64,000 nucleotides of DNA from Choanephora cucurbitarum (taxonomy: Eukaryota; Mucoromycota; Mucoromycetes; Mucorales; Choanephoraceae), in contig JAIWNI010000030.1 of assembly GCA_025331435.1 (NCBI GenBank), forward strand, positions 186,001 to 250,000, given 5' to 3'. The position numbers and the translations under genes are program-made. The notes under the pieces are model-generated. The model was not told the origin of the DNA. It did no database searches and saw only the letters and a list, made by a program, of their open reading frames with translations. Shown here in pieces: positions 1 to 11,816 of this stretch. Position 1 is the first letter of the stretch. Every line of letters starts with the position of its first letter.

Positions 1-827
1 TTCTTCACTTTCCTCTTCTTCTTCTTGATGACCGTTTGACTTTTTATCCTCCTCTCTTGGCTCTTCAGATGGTTTAGGTGGTTTTTTGAGTGGTACAGGG
101 TATTCAGTTTGTTTCTTTTTGTTGTCTTCCTCGTTTTCTTCTTCTATATCAGAAGGCTCTTCTTCTTCATAAGGTTCATCTTCCTCTTCTTCTTCCTCCT
201 CTTCTTCACTTTCCTCTTCTTCTTCCTCTTCTTCTATATGCGTCTTTTGTCGTTTCACGTTTTCTATCTCATCTGTCGTCTGTCGTGTTCTTTTGGCGTT
301 GTCTTCTATTGAAATATGAGTATAGGACAACATACGATAGCCATGACTTACCATCAAGCGAGGAAGGAGAAGAAGCTTCAGACAGAAAGTCAGTAGATTG
401 TTCGCGAGTGGCATCATACGTGATTTGTCTGTGATAGCTTAGCACACATCTTCACTCATAACTTGCACTTACTTCTTTAGTGATTCCACATCCTGATCGG
501 TATAATCATAATCGTCCATCTTTCCTTTTTCCTTGATCATGATTAGTTTATTCACTTTCTTATTCTATTCAACCAACTTACTTCCAACAACTCATCAATC
601 CGAAGGGCTACTTTGAGTCGACGTGTAAAGTCTCTCTTTTGTCCAACATGGTCATGGGCGTCATGACCACAAAGACAAGTCTGTGAATAATCAAGAGAAA
701 AACTAGGTCGCCAACCTTGACAATCCTGGCATTGATCACAAGGCATATGTCGAGCAAGTTTAAGTATCTTGTCTGTATCTGTCATACTGACAATTTGAGG
801 AAATAGTTCATTCAAAGACTCAGACAT
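1..827 (-). CDS. Gcn5/PCAF-type histone acetyltransferase, N-terminal part (runs off the window)
   Basis: Probable KAT2-family lysine acetyltransferase, the nuclear catalytic subunit of SAGA-type coactivators. Exons, 5' to 3' on the minus strand: 827-582, 531-473, 428-352 and 305 to beyond position 1; all donors read GTAAGT and the frame stays open. Seen: residues about 29-67 carry a Cys/His cluster (CDQCQDCQGWRPSF, then CLCGHDAHDHV), followed by RIDELLE and TDQDVESLKK. This order matches the start of the PCAF_N domain of animal PCAF/GCN5. The last visible exon is a long Glu-rich tract after a basic stretch (KRTRQTTDEIENVKRQK). Known: PCAF_N lies N-terminal to the acetyltransferase and bromodomain in KAT2 proteins. 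Inferred: those domains lie outside the window, so the assignment rests on the N-terminus alone. Another protein sharing only this Cys/His module is possible. Confidence 0.6.
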
Positions 828-971
828 CTCGTTTGGTCACTTCAACAAGGCATGGACACAGAAAAAAATAAAAAGAAAGTAATTTTTTTTTTATTAAGAG
901 GACAGTAGCCAATAAATGTGTTCTAAAGGGTAAAAAAATGGAGAATGAAATTTTGACAGATCAATGCATAT

Positions 972-2214
<1,243 letters not shown>

Positions 2215-2948
2215 ATTGAGGAATAAATGATTTTTTTAAGAAAAAAAAAGAAAAGATAAAAGTCAATGGATATGCAGTTTTATACAAAAGCGATATGACA
2301 AATCCAGTTTTACATTATTCATTTGATGTGCTTATCTTTTGGTTGATAAGTCATTGCTTACATATCCGCAAACATACTAATGATATGGCAAAATGATGTT
2401 CCCTTTTTTTTTTTGCTGATCCTAAAGAGGGGTTTTGTTTTTCCTATTCTACTGCGTTAAAAAAAAAGAAACATACAAAAATAGCATGTGTGATCTTAAT
2501 TCGCTATTCTTCTAAAAAACCAAATGTTGCCAACAATTAGATAGAACTCATTGAACAAAAATAGGTTGCTTGAGCTTTGCATCATTTCAAGAAATAAGCT
2601 TTTCCTCTTCTTTTTTTTTAGAACGGATAAAAGTTACTAATATGGACACATATTTCTTTTTTGAGCAACAAATCCTTACTTGATTTTGACTGGTTACCAA
2701 CAGATCATTTGGTTAAGCCTAGTTTGGCTGTTACAAGAACAGGAAAAGAGCGCTTACTGATTTTAGGAATCGCAGTACCATGTTAAAGCAAAGGCAAGCT
2801 TTATTGTTTGACTCAGAAATACACAAAACCTTAAAAAGTCATAGTAGCCACTATACTTGAGCATCATTTGTAAACCAACAAGAAAACTTAAACTTAATAT
2901 TGTTTTATTTGTACTAAAAGGGAAAAAATAAATAGTGTCGCTATTGCT
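2215..2948. other. Intergenic spacer between the OYE and HAM1-like genes
   Basis: AT-rich spacer with several homopolymeric T runs and stop codons in all frames. It must hold the promoter of the minus-strand oxidoreductase and the 3' end of the HAM1-like gene. I see no further gene, tRNA or repeat in it. Confidence 0.6.
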
Positions 2949-5900
2949 TTAGACATTACTTATCTTTTTGTTCAAAGTACCAACAATATGAGAGAACAAG
3001 CCTGGTCTTTTGCTCGAACTCTCGATACCGCTATGTTGTTTGTTTGAATTTTCTTGCTTCTCATACAAATACTTTGTGACCTTTGCATCACCTTCTTCAA
3101 ACAGAGTGTAAAGTTTTGCTTCAATGGACTTGGCCATCTGACGCTTGACAATGCCAGTCAAGACCGGATTGAGTACTTTATAAAGCATACTAATTGATAA
3201 ACGATAAGCATAAAAGCACTTATACATACGACAGATAACTCACTTGTGTTTGCTGTGCTTGACTTGGATAAAGAGCTTGTCAATAACACAATGACATTGA
3301 TCAAGGCGAAAAGCATGCTTTTGATCAACATAGTTACTTGTGACAAGCATGCTGAGCTTTAGGCCTTCTCCTTCGGTCTATGACAAGCTTAAGGTAAGAA
3401 CAATAGTCAGCTTAGCTAATTGTCTACTTACGCGTAAAGAGACGACACCTGAGTCAGTCAATCGAGGAAAGCCTGTCTTCTTTTTGTAATAAAAGATAAC
3501 ATCTTCCATAACAGTTTGAATGCCTGCCATATCAATATGCATAGATTGCACGTTTGTATAGCCCATGTTACTAGGGCTGAATCTTAAGAAATCTTGTATC
3601 TTGATTTCAAACACCTTAGGCAAGAGTGTGTCTCCAGCCAAAAGAAGATTCTCCAGAGCAATCTCGTACTGTCTATCACTATAGACTATTCTAGGAAGAG
3701 CAATATAATGGAACTGCTCAATCAAGGCAGGAATCAATGTGATTCTCATATCGTTCAACAGTTGAGGCTTAAAGGCGACATATCCATTTCTGAGTCAAGC
3801 GATCAGTAAAATGTATTGAGGAAGAGTGTGCTGTTCATTTGCATCTCACTTACTTATCATACCAAAGATGCTTATGGATAGACTTGACAAGATTAGAGAT
3901 GTCTTTTGAAATAGGATCCTCACTAATAGTATTAACAAAGTCGCTGGCCTCTTGAGCAAAATCATTTGCTTCAGATCTGTATTGATCAAAAGCATGTTGA
4001 CGAATCTGACCAATCAGTTCTTGTCCATCTTGAGTAGATCGATCAGCCTCTAGATAGTCGGGTTCCTGAAGCATTCGTTGGATATAACTTGTCACCTATG
4101 TCACCAAAAAAAAAAAATAGCGTTAATTTGTGAAATGGATTGTGTGTTTTGCATGTTATTTTACTTTGTCACAGAGGTCTTTCAAATGACTATCTTGCTT
4201 CAACTTGTCAGCCAAGTTGTTCCCTTTTTCAATAATTGGATTGAGAGATTTTCCTTGGGCCCAGTCTTCCAAGATAGTTTTTCCTTCTCGAGAAGAAGTG
4301 TACAGATAATACTCTCCTTGTTCAGAAGGATCTACAGTAGATGAGCTACGGTGGTTGAAGCGTTGAAAGTCACTGTTGGTAGTCAATCGCTTTCCCCAGT
4401 CGCTAAATAGAGTCAAAAGAACAGACATAGCTTGTTGATACTCTGGATTCTTTTGAATTGTGATCATAATCTTCTTCAATTGAATCATAATTTGATCTAG
4501 AGCTGCGGATGTGTCCTTTGAAGGATTTTCCTCATTTGATACAGTTGGCTCTATGGATGCAGCATGGTACTTGTGAACAGTTGTCTTGCCTGTTGAGGGT
4601 GCTCCTTGATTCACTTCATTGTTTGAAGCTGGCAAGTAATAGGTAGGTGAATTCAAGGCACCTACTGCACCACTGTAGTTCCATTCACTGTCCTTCTTGT
4701 GTCGCTTAAAAAGTGCTTCTCGAGCTTCTGTTTCGTCAAAATGACCCTTGTTGCTCATGTTTTGATGGTAGACATCAGCAAGGTCACCTTTGTGTTGAGT
4801 GTCGTCTTCAGAGACAGCTGGCATGTCATACGCATGTTTTTCATAAAGAGAAGATGGGGTCAGAGGGCGGACACGAATGTTACCTACTTGAGCAGAAGGA
4901 TTGATGGCAGACGAGTTGGCTAGATAAGTACCATTCTGGCTATCATGTTGATGATGTATATCTGAATCAACAGCATTACCACCATCATCTCTGATTGGCC
5001 CGCTCTCTTCAAAATCCATAAAGCGATGATTTAAGAATTGTTGATGGGCTTGAGGAATATCATGGTGCTGATCTTGTTGAGTGTAATGATGTGCGTCTCT
5101 CGGATTGTCCAAACAGTGACCGCTGTCATCCTTCATAACCTTATCTTCTTCTGGATCAACAAAACGATGCTGAAGGAATTGCAAATGCTTCCCGGGAAGA
5201 GGATAAGCATGATCTCCCCAAGTAAAAAAAACAACAGTTAAAATTCAGCAGCGATTTTTTTTAGCTTTGACAAAAAAAAGTACTACCTTGATTTTTATTG
5301 GCAGAAGCTGCATGAATGTTGAATGATTTGCCTTCTTTAAGCATTTTCCCATCATGTTCCAATGAATTTCCCATAACTTGTTGAGCTAAACTCAACATCT
5401 GACTAAGAAGACCCCTAAATTGAGAATTAAACAGAAACAATTTGGCCAGCTTCAGAACGGCATCAGCAGCTGTCTTGAGCTGTGATTTAGGTGGTTGACC
5501 AATAAGAGCATGGTGCTTGGCGATTTCTTCAGATTTCTTAACATGATAAATCATAGATTGAAAGAGTTCATCTCTATTCTTGGTTCTCAAAGCTGACTGA
5601 AGTGTCATCAAGAGCTGCTGAAAATCATTCAAGAGTAGTACACCATCTTCTGACATGTTTTTCTTGTTGTTTTCAATCGTGCTGCTGTGCAGTAAACGAT
5701 CTATGATCGAGTTCAGTTGGTGGTTTGTAGGCAGTTTGCCTTGGCGAAGTAAATCCATGTTATCCAAGACAGAAGCACGTTCACTTGCAATGGAGGAACG
5801 TCGGCGCTCTTGAGACAAGCGTCGTTCACTTTGTTCAGAGAGTCTCCTTACTGTATTTTGAAGTTGAGGGGAAGCATCATCTATGTCTTTTCTTTGGGGA

Positions 5901-5950
5901 CAAATAAATGTTGAATCGCCTCGTCCATATTGATGATAGATAGCAGCCAT
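2949..5950 (-). CDS. HAM1-like protein (fungal BPI-fold family)
   Basis: Large fungal protein of the HAM1_N/HAM1_C families, thought to carry a BPI/lipid-transfer-like fold; the molecular role is not settled. Six exons on the minus strand: 5950-5287, 5213-4165, 4095-3854, 3789-3432, 3377-3244 and 3189-2949; product 895 residues. All junctions keep frame. Residues 1-571 hold the N-terminal domain, including an Arg/Ser-rich stretch (about 35-55), a helical region around LLHSSTIENNKK, and a disordered His/Gln/Asp-rich insert with two similar QFLQHRFVDPEED and QFLNHRFMDFEES segments. The C-terminal domain (about 650-895) has the family pattern FKPQLLNDMRITLIPALIE, ALPRIVYSDRQYEIALENLL, RFSPSNMGY and KKKTGFPRLTDSG. 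No signal peptide or clear transmembrane segment is seen. The family call is from recalled motif patterns. Confidence 0.78.
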
Positions 5951-6104
5951 TTTTATATCTTTTTTTTTTAGTGATGAGCACTTGGCAAAATGACATTGAC
6001 CATGCTGTTTAAATACTGAAAAATGCCCTTGTATTTCATTATATCGTCATGCTATAAGAAACATATCCATAGGCAATGGTCAAACGAAAGAGAGAAAGAG
6101 CATT

Positions 6105-7469
6105 TTATTTTACTGTGTCTTCTAATGCATCAGCAGGATGGTTTAACACAAAAACATCACAAAGGTGATCAATGTCCTTTGTATAACCAGATAACAGATC
6201 CGTTACGCGTAGACCACCTACACGCTGCAAGCCAGGTGTCAAAGGAAAGAACTCGACATGTGTCTCTGTTGATTGTCCTGCTCCTAATTCGCCTAGTTGT
6301 CGGCTGCTCAGACCACTTAGCAAGACAGATCCCATCTTAGTCTTGATTGCATTCAATACAAGTTTCATATTATCACTCGAATGATTTTTGACTCGAATTC
6401 CAAGCTTGAAGGGTGTCTCTAATACGATACGAACTTCCTCCTCCTCCTCTGTTTCTTTGTTTGAAATCCAAAAAGGCTTAATTTCAATTTCCTCTAGCAT
6501 GGGTGCTTTTCGTGTTAGCTGAGAGGTTTGTAATCGGCCTAGATCACCCATATAAGATCGCCATACAATATCCAATTTACCCAATGCATTGGTAGTGCGA
6601 GAAATGCGATCGTTTTGTGAGTCATGAGGTGATAGCATGTAAAGATATTGACGCACATCTTGAGGATGAATAAAATGATCGCCGAATACTGTCTCTTCTT
6701 CACTACCTACAACACCATTCATGTCCTCAAAGGTAAAATATTCAGATGGTTCAAATTTCATGCGCTCAAGAAACATTGGTCCTGCCGACACATTCTGAAG
6801 TTGTGCTTCCAAAAAGACTCGACCATCAATCATATTGTTGAGCTTTGTCTTCACAGCTAAAGGATTGGAAACCTGAAATTTGTAAAACTTTCGAAAATGG
6901 CGTTTCTTGCCATCAGGCGCTACATAATGCACTGAACAGACAAGAATATGAACACCTAGTTCCTTGATTTCATGAGACACTGTGGTATCATAGGTGGCCT
7001 GAATCTCTATTGTGGCCATGGGCGTTTGTGTTGTGTCTGACAGGACGAATCGTTGTGAGGATGTCTGAAGCTCAATCTTGACGCCCACTTGATGAACAGT
7101 TGAAAGTGTTTCGTTATTGATGCTGATGAGCGTACTAAAGTTCTCGCCTAGATAGATATTGCCAAATGCAGAAGGAAGCTTGAGCATTTGACTTAGACCG
7201 AAATCTCGGATTTGAAGGTTTCCGCCTTTGCCATCTACAGGTAGAGAGGCTGTCAAGTCGGCAATATTGAGTGATTCAAGACCTTCAACCAAAGGCGATT
7301 TCTCAGTTGACTCATAGTAGATGGGTAAGGTGGCTGTGAGTTGAGGGCGCGAAAGCCTCATGACTTTGAGTGAGAGTAAATGAGGTAGTTGGTCATCTTG
7401 GTTCTGTCTGTTGTTAGCAACTCCAATATTGCTCTGACGAGGTGAAGTAACAGTGGGTGTACTGGCCAT
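6105..7469 (-). CDS. TRAPPC13: TRAPPC13, trafficking protein particle complex subunit 13
   Basis: Subunit of the TRAPP tethering/Rab-GEF complexes that act in ER-Golgi and endosomal traffic and autophagy. Intronless ORF of 454 residues, slightly longer than the roughly 420-residue animal protein. Seen: HLLSLKVMRLSRPQLTAT near the start, which is the DUF974 (TRAPPC13) N-terminal signature, then FGNIYLGENFSTLISINNE, FYKFQVSNPLAVKTK and FLEAQLQNVSAGPMFLE, all in the family's order, with a C-terminal beta-rich immunoglobulin-like part. The start at 7469 is the only Met before the conserved block and leaves a short, poorly conserved Ser/Thr/Gln-rich leader. It lies 154 bp downstream of the HAM1-like start, in tandem with it, so the spacer 5951-6104 holds that gene's promoter and this gene's 3' end. 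Confidence 0.88.
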   Translation of the reverse strand: MASTPTVTSPRQSNIGVANNRQNQDDQLPHLLSLKVMRLSRPQLTATLPIYYESTEKSPLVEGLESLNIADLTASLPVDGKGGNLQIRDFGLSQMLKLPSAFGNIYLGENFSTLISINNETLSTVHQVGVKIELQTSSQRFVLSDTTQTPMATIEIQATYDTTVSHEIKELGVHILVCSVHYVAPDGKKRHFRKFYKFQVSNPLAVKTKLNNMIDGRVFLEAQLQNVSAGPMFLERMKFEPSEYFTFEDMNGVVGSEEETVFGDHFIHPQDVRQYLYMLSPHDSQNDRISRTTNALGKLDIVWRSYMGDLGRLQTSQLTRKAPMLEEIEIKPFWISNKETEEEEEVRIVLETPFKLGIRVKNHSSDNMKLVLNAIKTKMGSVLLSGLSSRQLGELGAGQSTETHVEFFPLTPGLQRVGGLRVTDLLSGYTKDIDHLCDVFVLNHPADALEDTVK

Positions 7470-8466
7470 GATAGAGATAGAAAGACAAAAAGAAGGGGTG
7501 TTACTTAGTGTGACTCTGTCTGTTTGTAATGCGCTTATTTTCTACATAGTTAGGATTTGATTTTTTTGTTGTTTTATCTATTTGTGCCTTTCTCTTGAAA
7601 CCACTAAAGCTTCCTGACTTTGTCTCCAAGTCTATTAGCTGCAATAAACGTGAAGCAAATTACTAGTCATACCCTAACAAGTGTCAAAAGGTAATATAGA
7701 GTTGATTCATATATTGCAACCGCTGTTGTAGTGTTAAATGTGAATAGTAATGCATCATATATTTTTGAACTTGTTTAAAGAGAATCAAACAAGGTTGGTT
7801 GTGGTGCTGCTTGATCGATGAGCCCAATACTGCCATTTTCAGCTACAGTTGCGAAGCAAATTGCATAAACTATCCATGTTCTGAGGAACAGAATCATGAA
7901 ATCTTTTTCTATTGAGTAAGAAAAGGGTGCATACTTTCTATTAGAGTCTGATTAATTCATGATATATCTCGCAATCTTGTCTCCTAGAAAACAAAGTTGA
8001 CTGAAATCATCAAACTAATATGTGTTGAGAGCACAATTGAAAACAAAGAGGAATTTTGTGTCATCCATTTTATGAAACTATGCTTACCTTCAGGGTTCAA
8101 CAAATATCCAAATTGATCGATAAACCATGTTTAACCTCTTTAGCTCATCAAGCTCTATTTATCCAAAGTAACGCTAGAGTAAAGACTTCAATGTAATAGT
8201 TAAGAATGAGAGCGTTTTGGTGAATCGTGCTAGATAATACCTCAATCAGAAATCCAACACTTCATGTCTTATCAAGAAGTTCACTGAGACCAAGAATTGT
8301 TAATGCAATTTTATAAAGCGACAAGCGGTCACAACAGTAAGTGTAAGTGCAAATAATGTGTGCATGTGTACAGCAGCTATTGAAAATCACATGTTTCAGC
8401 TTTAAATTCTCTTTTTCTTTTTGTCATTATTTCTTTTTCTTGCATACGTGTCTTCATACTAATATC
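7470..8466. other. Divergent intergenic region between TRAPPC13 and the acyl-CoA-binding gene
   Basis: About 1 kb of AT-rich DNA between divergent start codons, so promoters for both genes must lie here. Short pyrimidine-rich runs precede each start (for example 8400-8450, rich in TTTCTTTTT). No ORF with recognisable content and no repeat was seen. Confidence 0.6.
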
Positions 8467-10274
8467 ATGGCTACTATTCCGCCTCATTATACAGACTCCT
8501 TTATTTCTCAGAGATATAATAAGGCCTTGCATTTCGTGCAAAACTTGCCTGCTAGCTCGAGTTTTCAACCTACTAAAAATCAAAAACTAGAAGTGAGTGA
8601 AGCTACAAAAAATTGACAGTCGGATAAGTTTCTTATATGGATAAAAAAAAAGCTGTATGCGCTTTATAAACAAGTATCTGTAGGCGACATCAACACACAG
8701 AGGCCTGGACTGTTTGATGTAGTTGGGAGAGCTAAATGGTACGCTTGAAAAATCCAAATGAACAAAGAGAGAGAGAAATATTTACAAAGCAATTAAAGGG
8801 ATGCTTGGAAAAAACTAGAAGGCATGTCTGTGCTTGAAGCAAGGCACACTTATGTCGAAGCACTTTTAAGAATTGCTACGGAGGCAAAGAAAAAAAGTCA
8901 ATTGATTTTCGCTTTAAATTCTTTTTTATGCTGATCAAATTATCATTGTAGGCTTATAAAAAAAATATGGGAAGAGCAGAAGCTCAGCAGATCATACATG
9001 CTTTCTCCAATATGAAGCCGTTTAATATAGAAGTTGCTGATGACGCATCACACCATGAAGGTGCGTTTTTCGTTTGACTAAAATGGATTCCTTGAACTAA
9101 TAATTCATGTTATAGAAGCTAGTATAGCATCTGAAGAAGCTGAAGAACAAGCTTACCTTCAAGATATCCAGCAGAATGTATCAAGCGCAATGAGCGATAA
9201 ACAACCTCAACAAATACGACGACCTGGGTCAGTTGCCTCAATTCAGACAACTGTCACAGCACCCATCATACCTAATCACAGCCATATTCCTTTTACGTCT
9301 GTTCCTCATATGAAGGACTCTTCTCAAAGGCAACGAATTGCCGAAAGAAGACAGCAAGCAAACACAATCAGAGAAAATACAAGGACTCCACCAATTGGCA
9401 GAAATGCATTTCAGGAACAAGATTATGTAGATGAAAGCGTCAACCCTTGGCAACATATACCACCTTTTTCTGTTCGAGACAGACAGCATATACAAGATGA
9501 CAACAACAGCTATAGCAGCAGTAACAATAGTTCCGATGAGGATAATCACAAGCATATTAGAAGGGTTAGAACACCTCAAAGTACATCACGATTAGCACGT
9601 AATCGATCTATGTATACTCGAATTGCCTCTCCTTCCCGGCCTAACCTGACATATCATACTCAACGGTTTCAGTCACCTGTATTTGGATCAAGTACTTCAT
9701 CGTCTGTCACTACTACACCACACAATTTCCAAGATCATGTTAGGTCTTTGGAGCATAGGAGCCGCCCAACTTATCAAAGTATAGCCGAGCTCGATCATTC
9801 ATCATCTCAACTCGCGCTATCCCATTCAACAAAGAAAGCCATTGAAGATTTACAACATCAACTGATGATACTAAATGAACGAGTAGATGAGTTGCGCCAA
9901 GAGTTAGTAGAACAAGACAGGCAAAGAGCAGCACTTGGGAAAAAAGCAACAAGATTATCTCTGTCTTCTTCCTCTTCTTCTTCATCTACAGGTGAAGCAA
10001 GTGGAAGTAATTGGAAATGGGTGATCAAGGTTTGTACTTGTATACAAATCCAGAAAACATGACATGACATTGTTTAATTCTTTGGCATTTTTTTTAGGCA
10101 GCCTCAAGATATGCAGGTGTAAATCTGATGACACTTCTAATTCTATTTCTAGTTCTGTACAAATCAGGTATTCTGATTGTTCGTATTACCAGCTTGCGTA
10201 ACTTAAAAGCTCTTTGGGAGTTAAATAACATTAACTTGCATAGACTCAATTGGCCTATTCGCATATTCGTATAA
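8467..10274 (+). CDS. Acyl-CoA-binding domain protein with C-terminal membrane anchor (ACBD4/5-like layout)
   Basis: Binds long-chain acyl-CoA; the C-terminal hydrophobic segment suggests a tail-anchored protein, as in ACBD5 of peroxisome-ER contacts. Six exons: 8467-8592, 8653-8738, 8799-8883, 8952-9060, 9116-10029 and 10098-10274; product 498 residues. Seen: ACBP domain, residues about 8-115, with [32 protein letters not shown] and [12 protein letters not shown] Ser/Arg-rich disordered middle follows, then a coiled coil around [13 protein letters not shown] heptads ([25 protein letters not shown]), then a membrane segment ([12 protein letters not shown]). Start chosen at the Met directly before the domain; an upstream in-frame Met at 8347 adds only low-complexity sequence. 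Intron 3 (8884-8951) has to be read as GC-AG to keep the ACBP sequence intact. Peroxisomal location is inference only. Confidence 0.85.
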
Positions 10275-11207
10275 AAAACATTTTTGCTCTCATTCACAAT
10301 AAACTTTACCTAATTTAATCGTAATAATGATACAAAATAAGGTTCCCTTATATGTGCAGCGAAAATATCTCAAGATTGATCCAAGTGGACACGGAGAAAA
10401 TTAAAATCGTTTTGTATTAAGTCCAAAAAAAACAGTGCTCTCTTTCTTTGAGAATTTCTCTTATTAGGAGCTTGACAATGACCAAAGGGTGCTATTGTAT
10501 ACTGAGGTAGTTTTATGACTAATCATTTTTGTTTTTGAAAAGTAGCCTCTTGCTCAATCGAAAGACAAACGTCTTATGATCATCATGGTTGTTCAATACA
10601 TAGTTTATTGACTAAATTATTGAGATCAACTCAAACAAATCTATCGCTGCCTAAGCTCTAACATTTTAGTTTTTTTTTGTTAGAATGCTTTTCATTAGAA
10701 CGCAGAACAAAGACAAGCCGAGAGTACCGCCTTTTGAACAAACCTCAATTCCACAGCATTTTGCGTTATAAAAGCAATCATATAGGCAAAAGAACAGAGC
10801 TCGGAATGCCGACTCAAGCAAGCTCCTCATCTCAAATCTTATCTAAATTACAGGAGAAAGATGTTTCAGCTTCATTGTGCCAAGTACGACATCACTATTC
10901 TATACCAAATGCTGGTGTTATAGCTCGGAATTTTCCACATATTCACCCGTTGAATTAGCTCATCCTTTTTTTTTAGATTTGAGGAAATTGTTCCTTTTTG
11001 AGGAAATTGTCACCAGATATATAAGACAAACCAATTGGCTATGGTAAGTCATTTAAACTTCTGTGTGGTTAAAAGCAATATCATTTCGTCAAGTCATGTG
11101 CTAGCATATGGCTTCTTTGTTTTTTTTTCTAATTGCTTATATAAACATCATTTCCTCACTTTTTTGTTTTATCAAATTTCTTTGCCTACATACACAATTA
11201 AAATAAC
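10275..11207. other. Intergenic region with one doubtful ORF
   Basis: AT-rich spacer. A 93-codon open frame (10677-10958) matches nothing I recognise and lacks a convincing start context. A TATATAA-type box near 11140 lies about 70 bp before the next start and could be its promoter. A short near-repeat of AGGAAATTGTTCC-like sequence occurs at about 10980-11015. Confidence 0.5.
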
Positions 11208-11816
11208 ATGCCACCATTTCACGAAGACAATGTTATCCGTCGCAATGAAAGATACCCCACAAAGTATACATCCTCTTCTCCTCCTTTACTGGGACATGAA
11301 TTGAGCAGGACACAGCACAAGCTCCAATTACAGCGAATGTCTTTTTTAGCGAATGACAAAAACTACTTAGATCACCCTCAGAACATGAGAAGACTGACCA
11401 AAGAAATTGATCGAGTCAACAGAGAATATCGTAACGTAAGACAGTTCGAAGACCCTTTAAAGGCATCTCTTGAAAGAATTACTCAACAGCAGCAAAATCC
11501 TCCAAAGCTTGTTCAAGATAATGAGTCCACAAGCTCTCTTTCCCGGAGCAACAGCACTCATAGCAGCAGTAGTGGCAGCGTCATTAGCCATCACAGTGCT
11601 CATCATGATCCTAGAAAAAGCAATGATAGAAATCAGAGCAGTAATACTGATCTCAGCTCTTCTTCAGAGAAGAGCAGTTTTTTAAGCAGATGGTTTGCAA
11701 GCTACTATCATGAAGATGCTCCCACTTCAGGCGATGAGCCAATTGCCTACTCCTTTCATCCTACAGTGGCACACCAAATGAAACAATATCGCAGGACGAC
11801 AATTAAAAATATATAA
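11208..11816 (+). CDS. Hypothetical Ser-rich protein, 202 residues
   Basis: Single-exon ORF that I cannot assign to a known family. Seen: a conserved-looking N-terminal half with charged helical segments (NMRRLTKEIDRVNREYRNVR, residues about 64-83), then a long Ser/His/Asn-rich disordered region (about 105-160) and a short ordered end (SFLSRWFASYYHED, then VAHQMKQYRR). No signal peptide or membrane segment. A TATATAA-like box lies about 70 bp upstream and the ATG follows a T/C-rich leader, which supports a real gene. The downstream flank is A-rich with ATAAAATAAA-type polyadenylation-like words. It is co-oriented with the acyl-CoA-binding gene but 930 bp away, so there is no sign of linked function. 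Confidence 0.55.
   Translation: MPPFHEDNVIRRNERYPTKYTSSSPPLLGHELSRTQHKLQLQRMSFLANDKNYLDHPQNMRRLTKEIDRVNREYRNVRQFEDPLKASLERITQQQQNPPKLVQDNESTSSLSRSNSTHSSSSGSVISHHSAHHDPRKSNDRNQSSNTDLSSSSEKSSFLSRWFASYYHEDAPTSGDEPIAYSFHPTVAHQMKQYRRTTIKNI

Noticed and set aside
1..312. Plus-strand Phe/Leu-rich ORFs at the left edge
   Set aside because: They are the antisense of a Glu-rich tract in the minus-strand acetyltransferase gene.
10677..10958. 93-codon ORF on the plus strand
   Set aside because: No domain, doubtful start context and no neighbouring exon signals that extend it.
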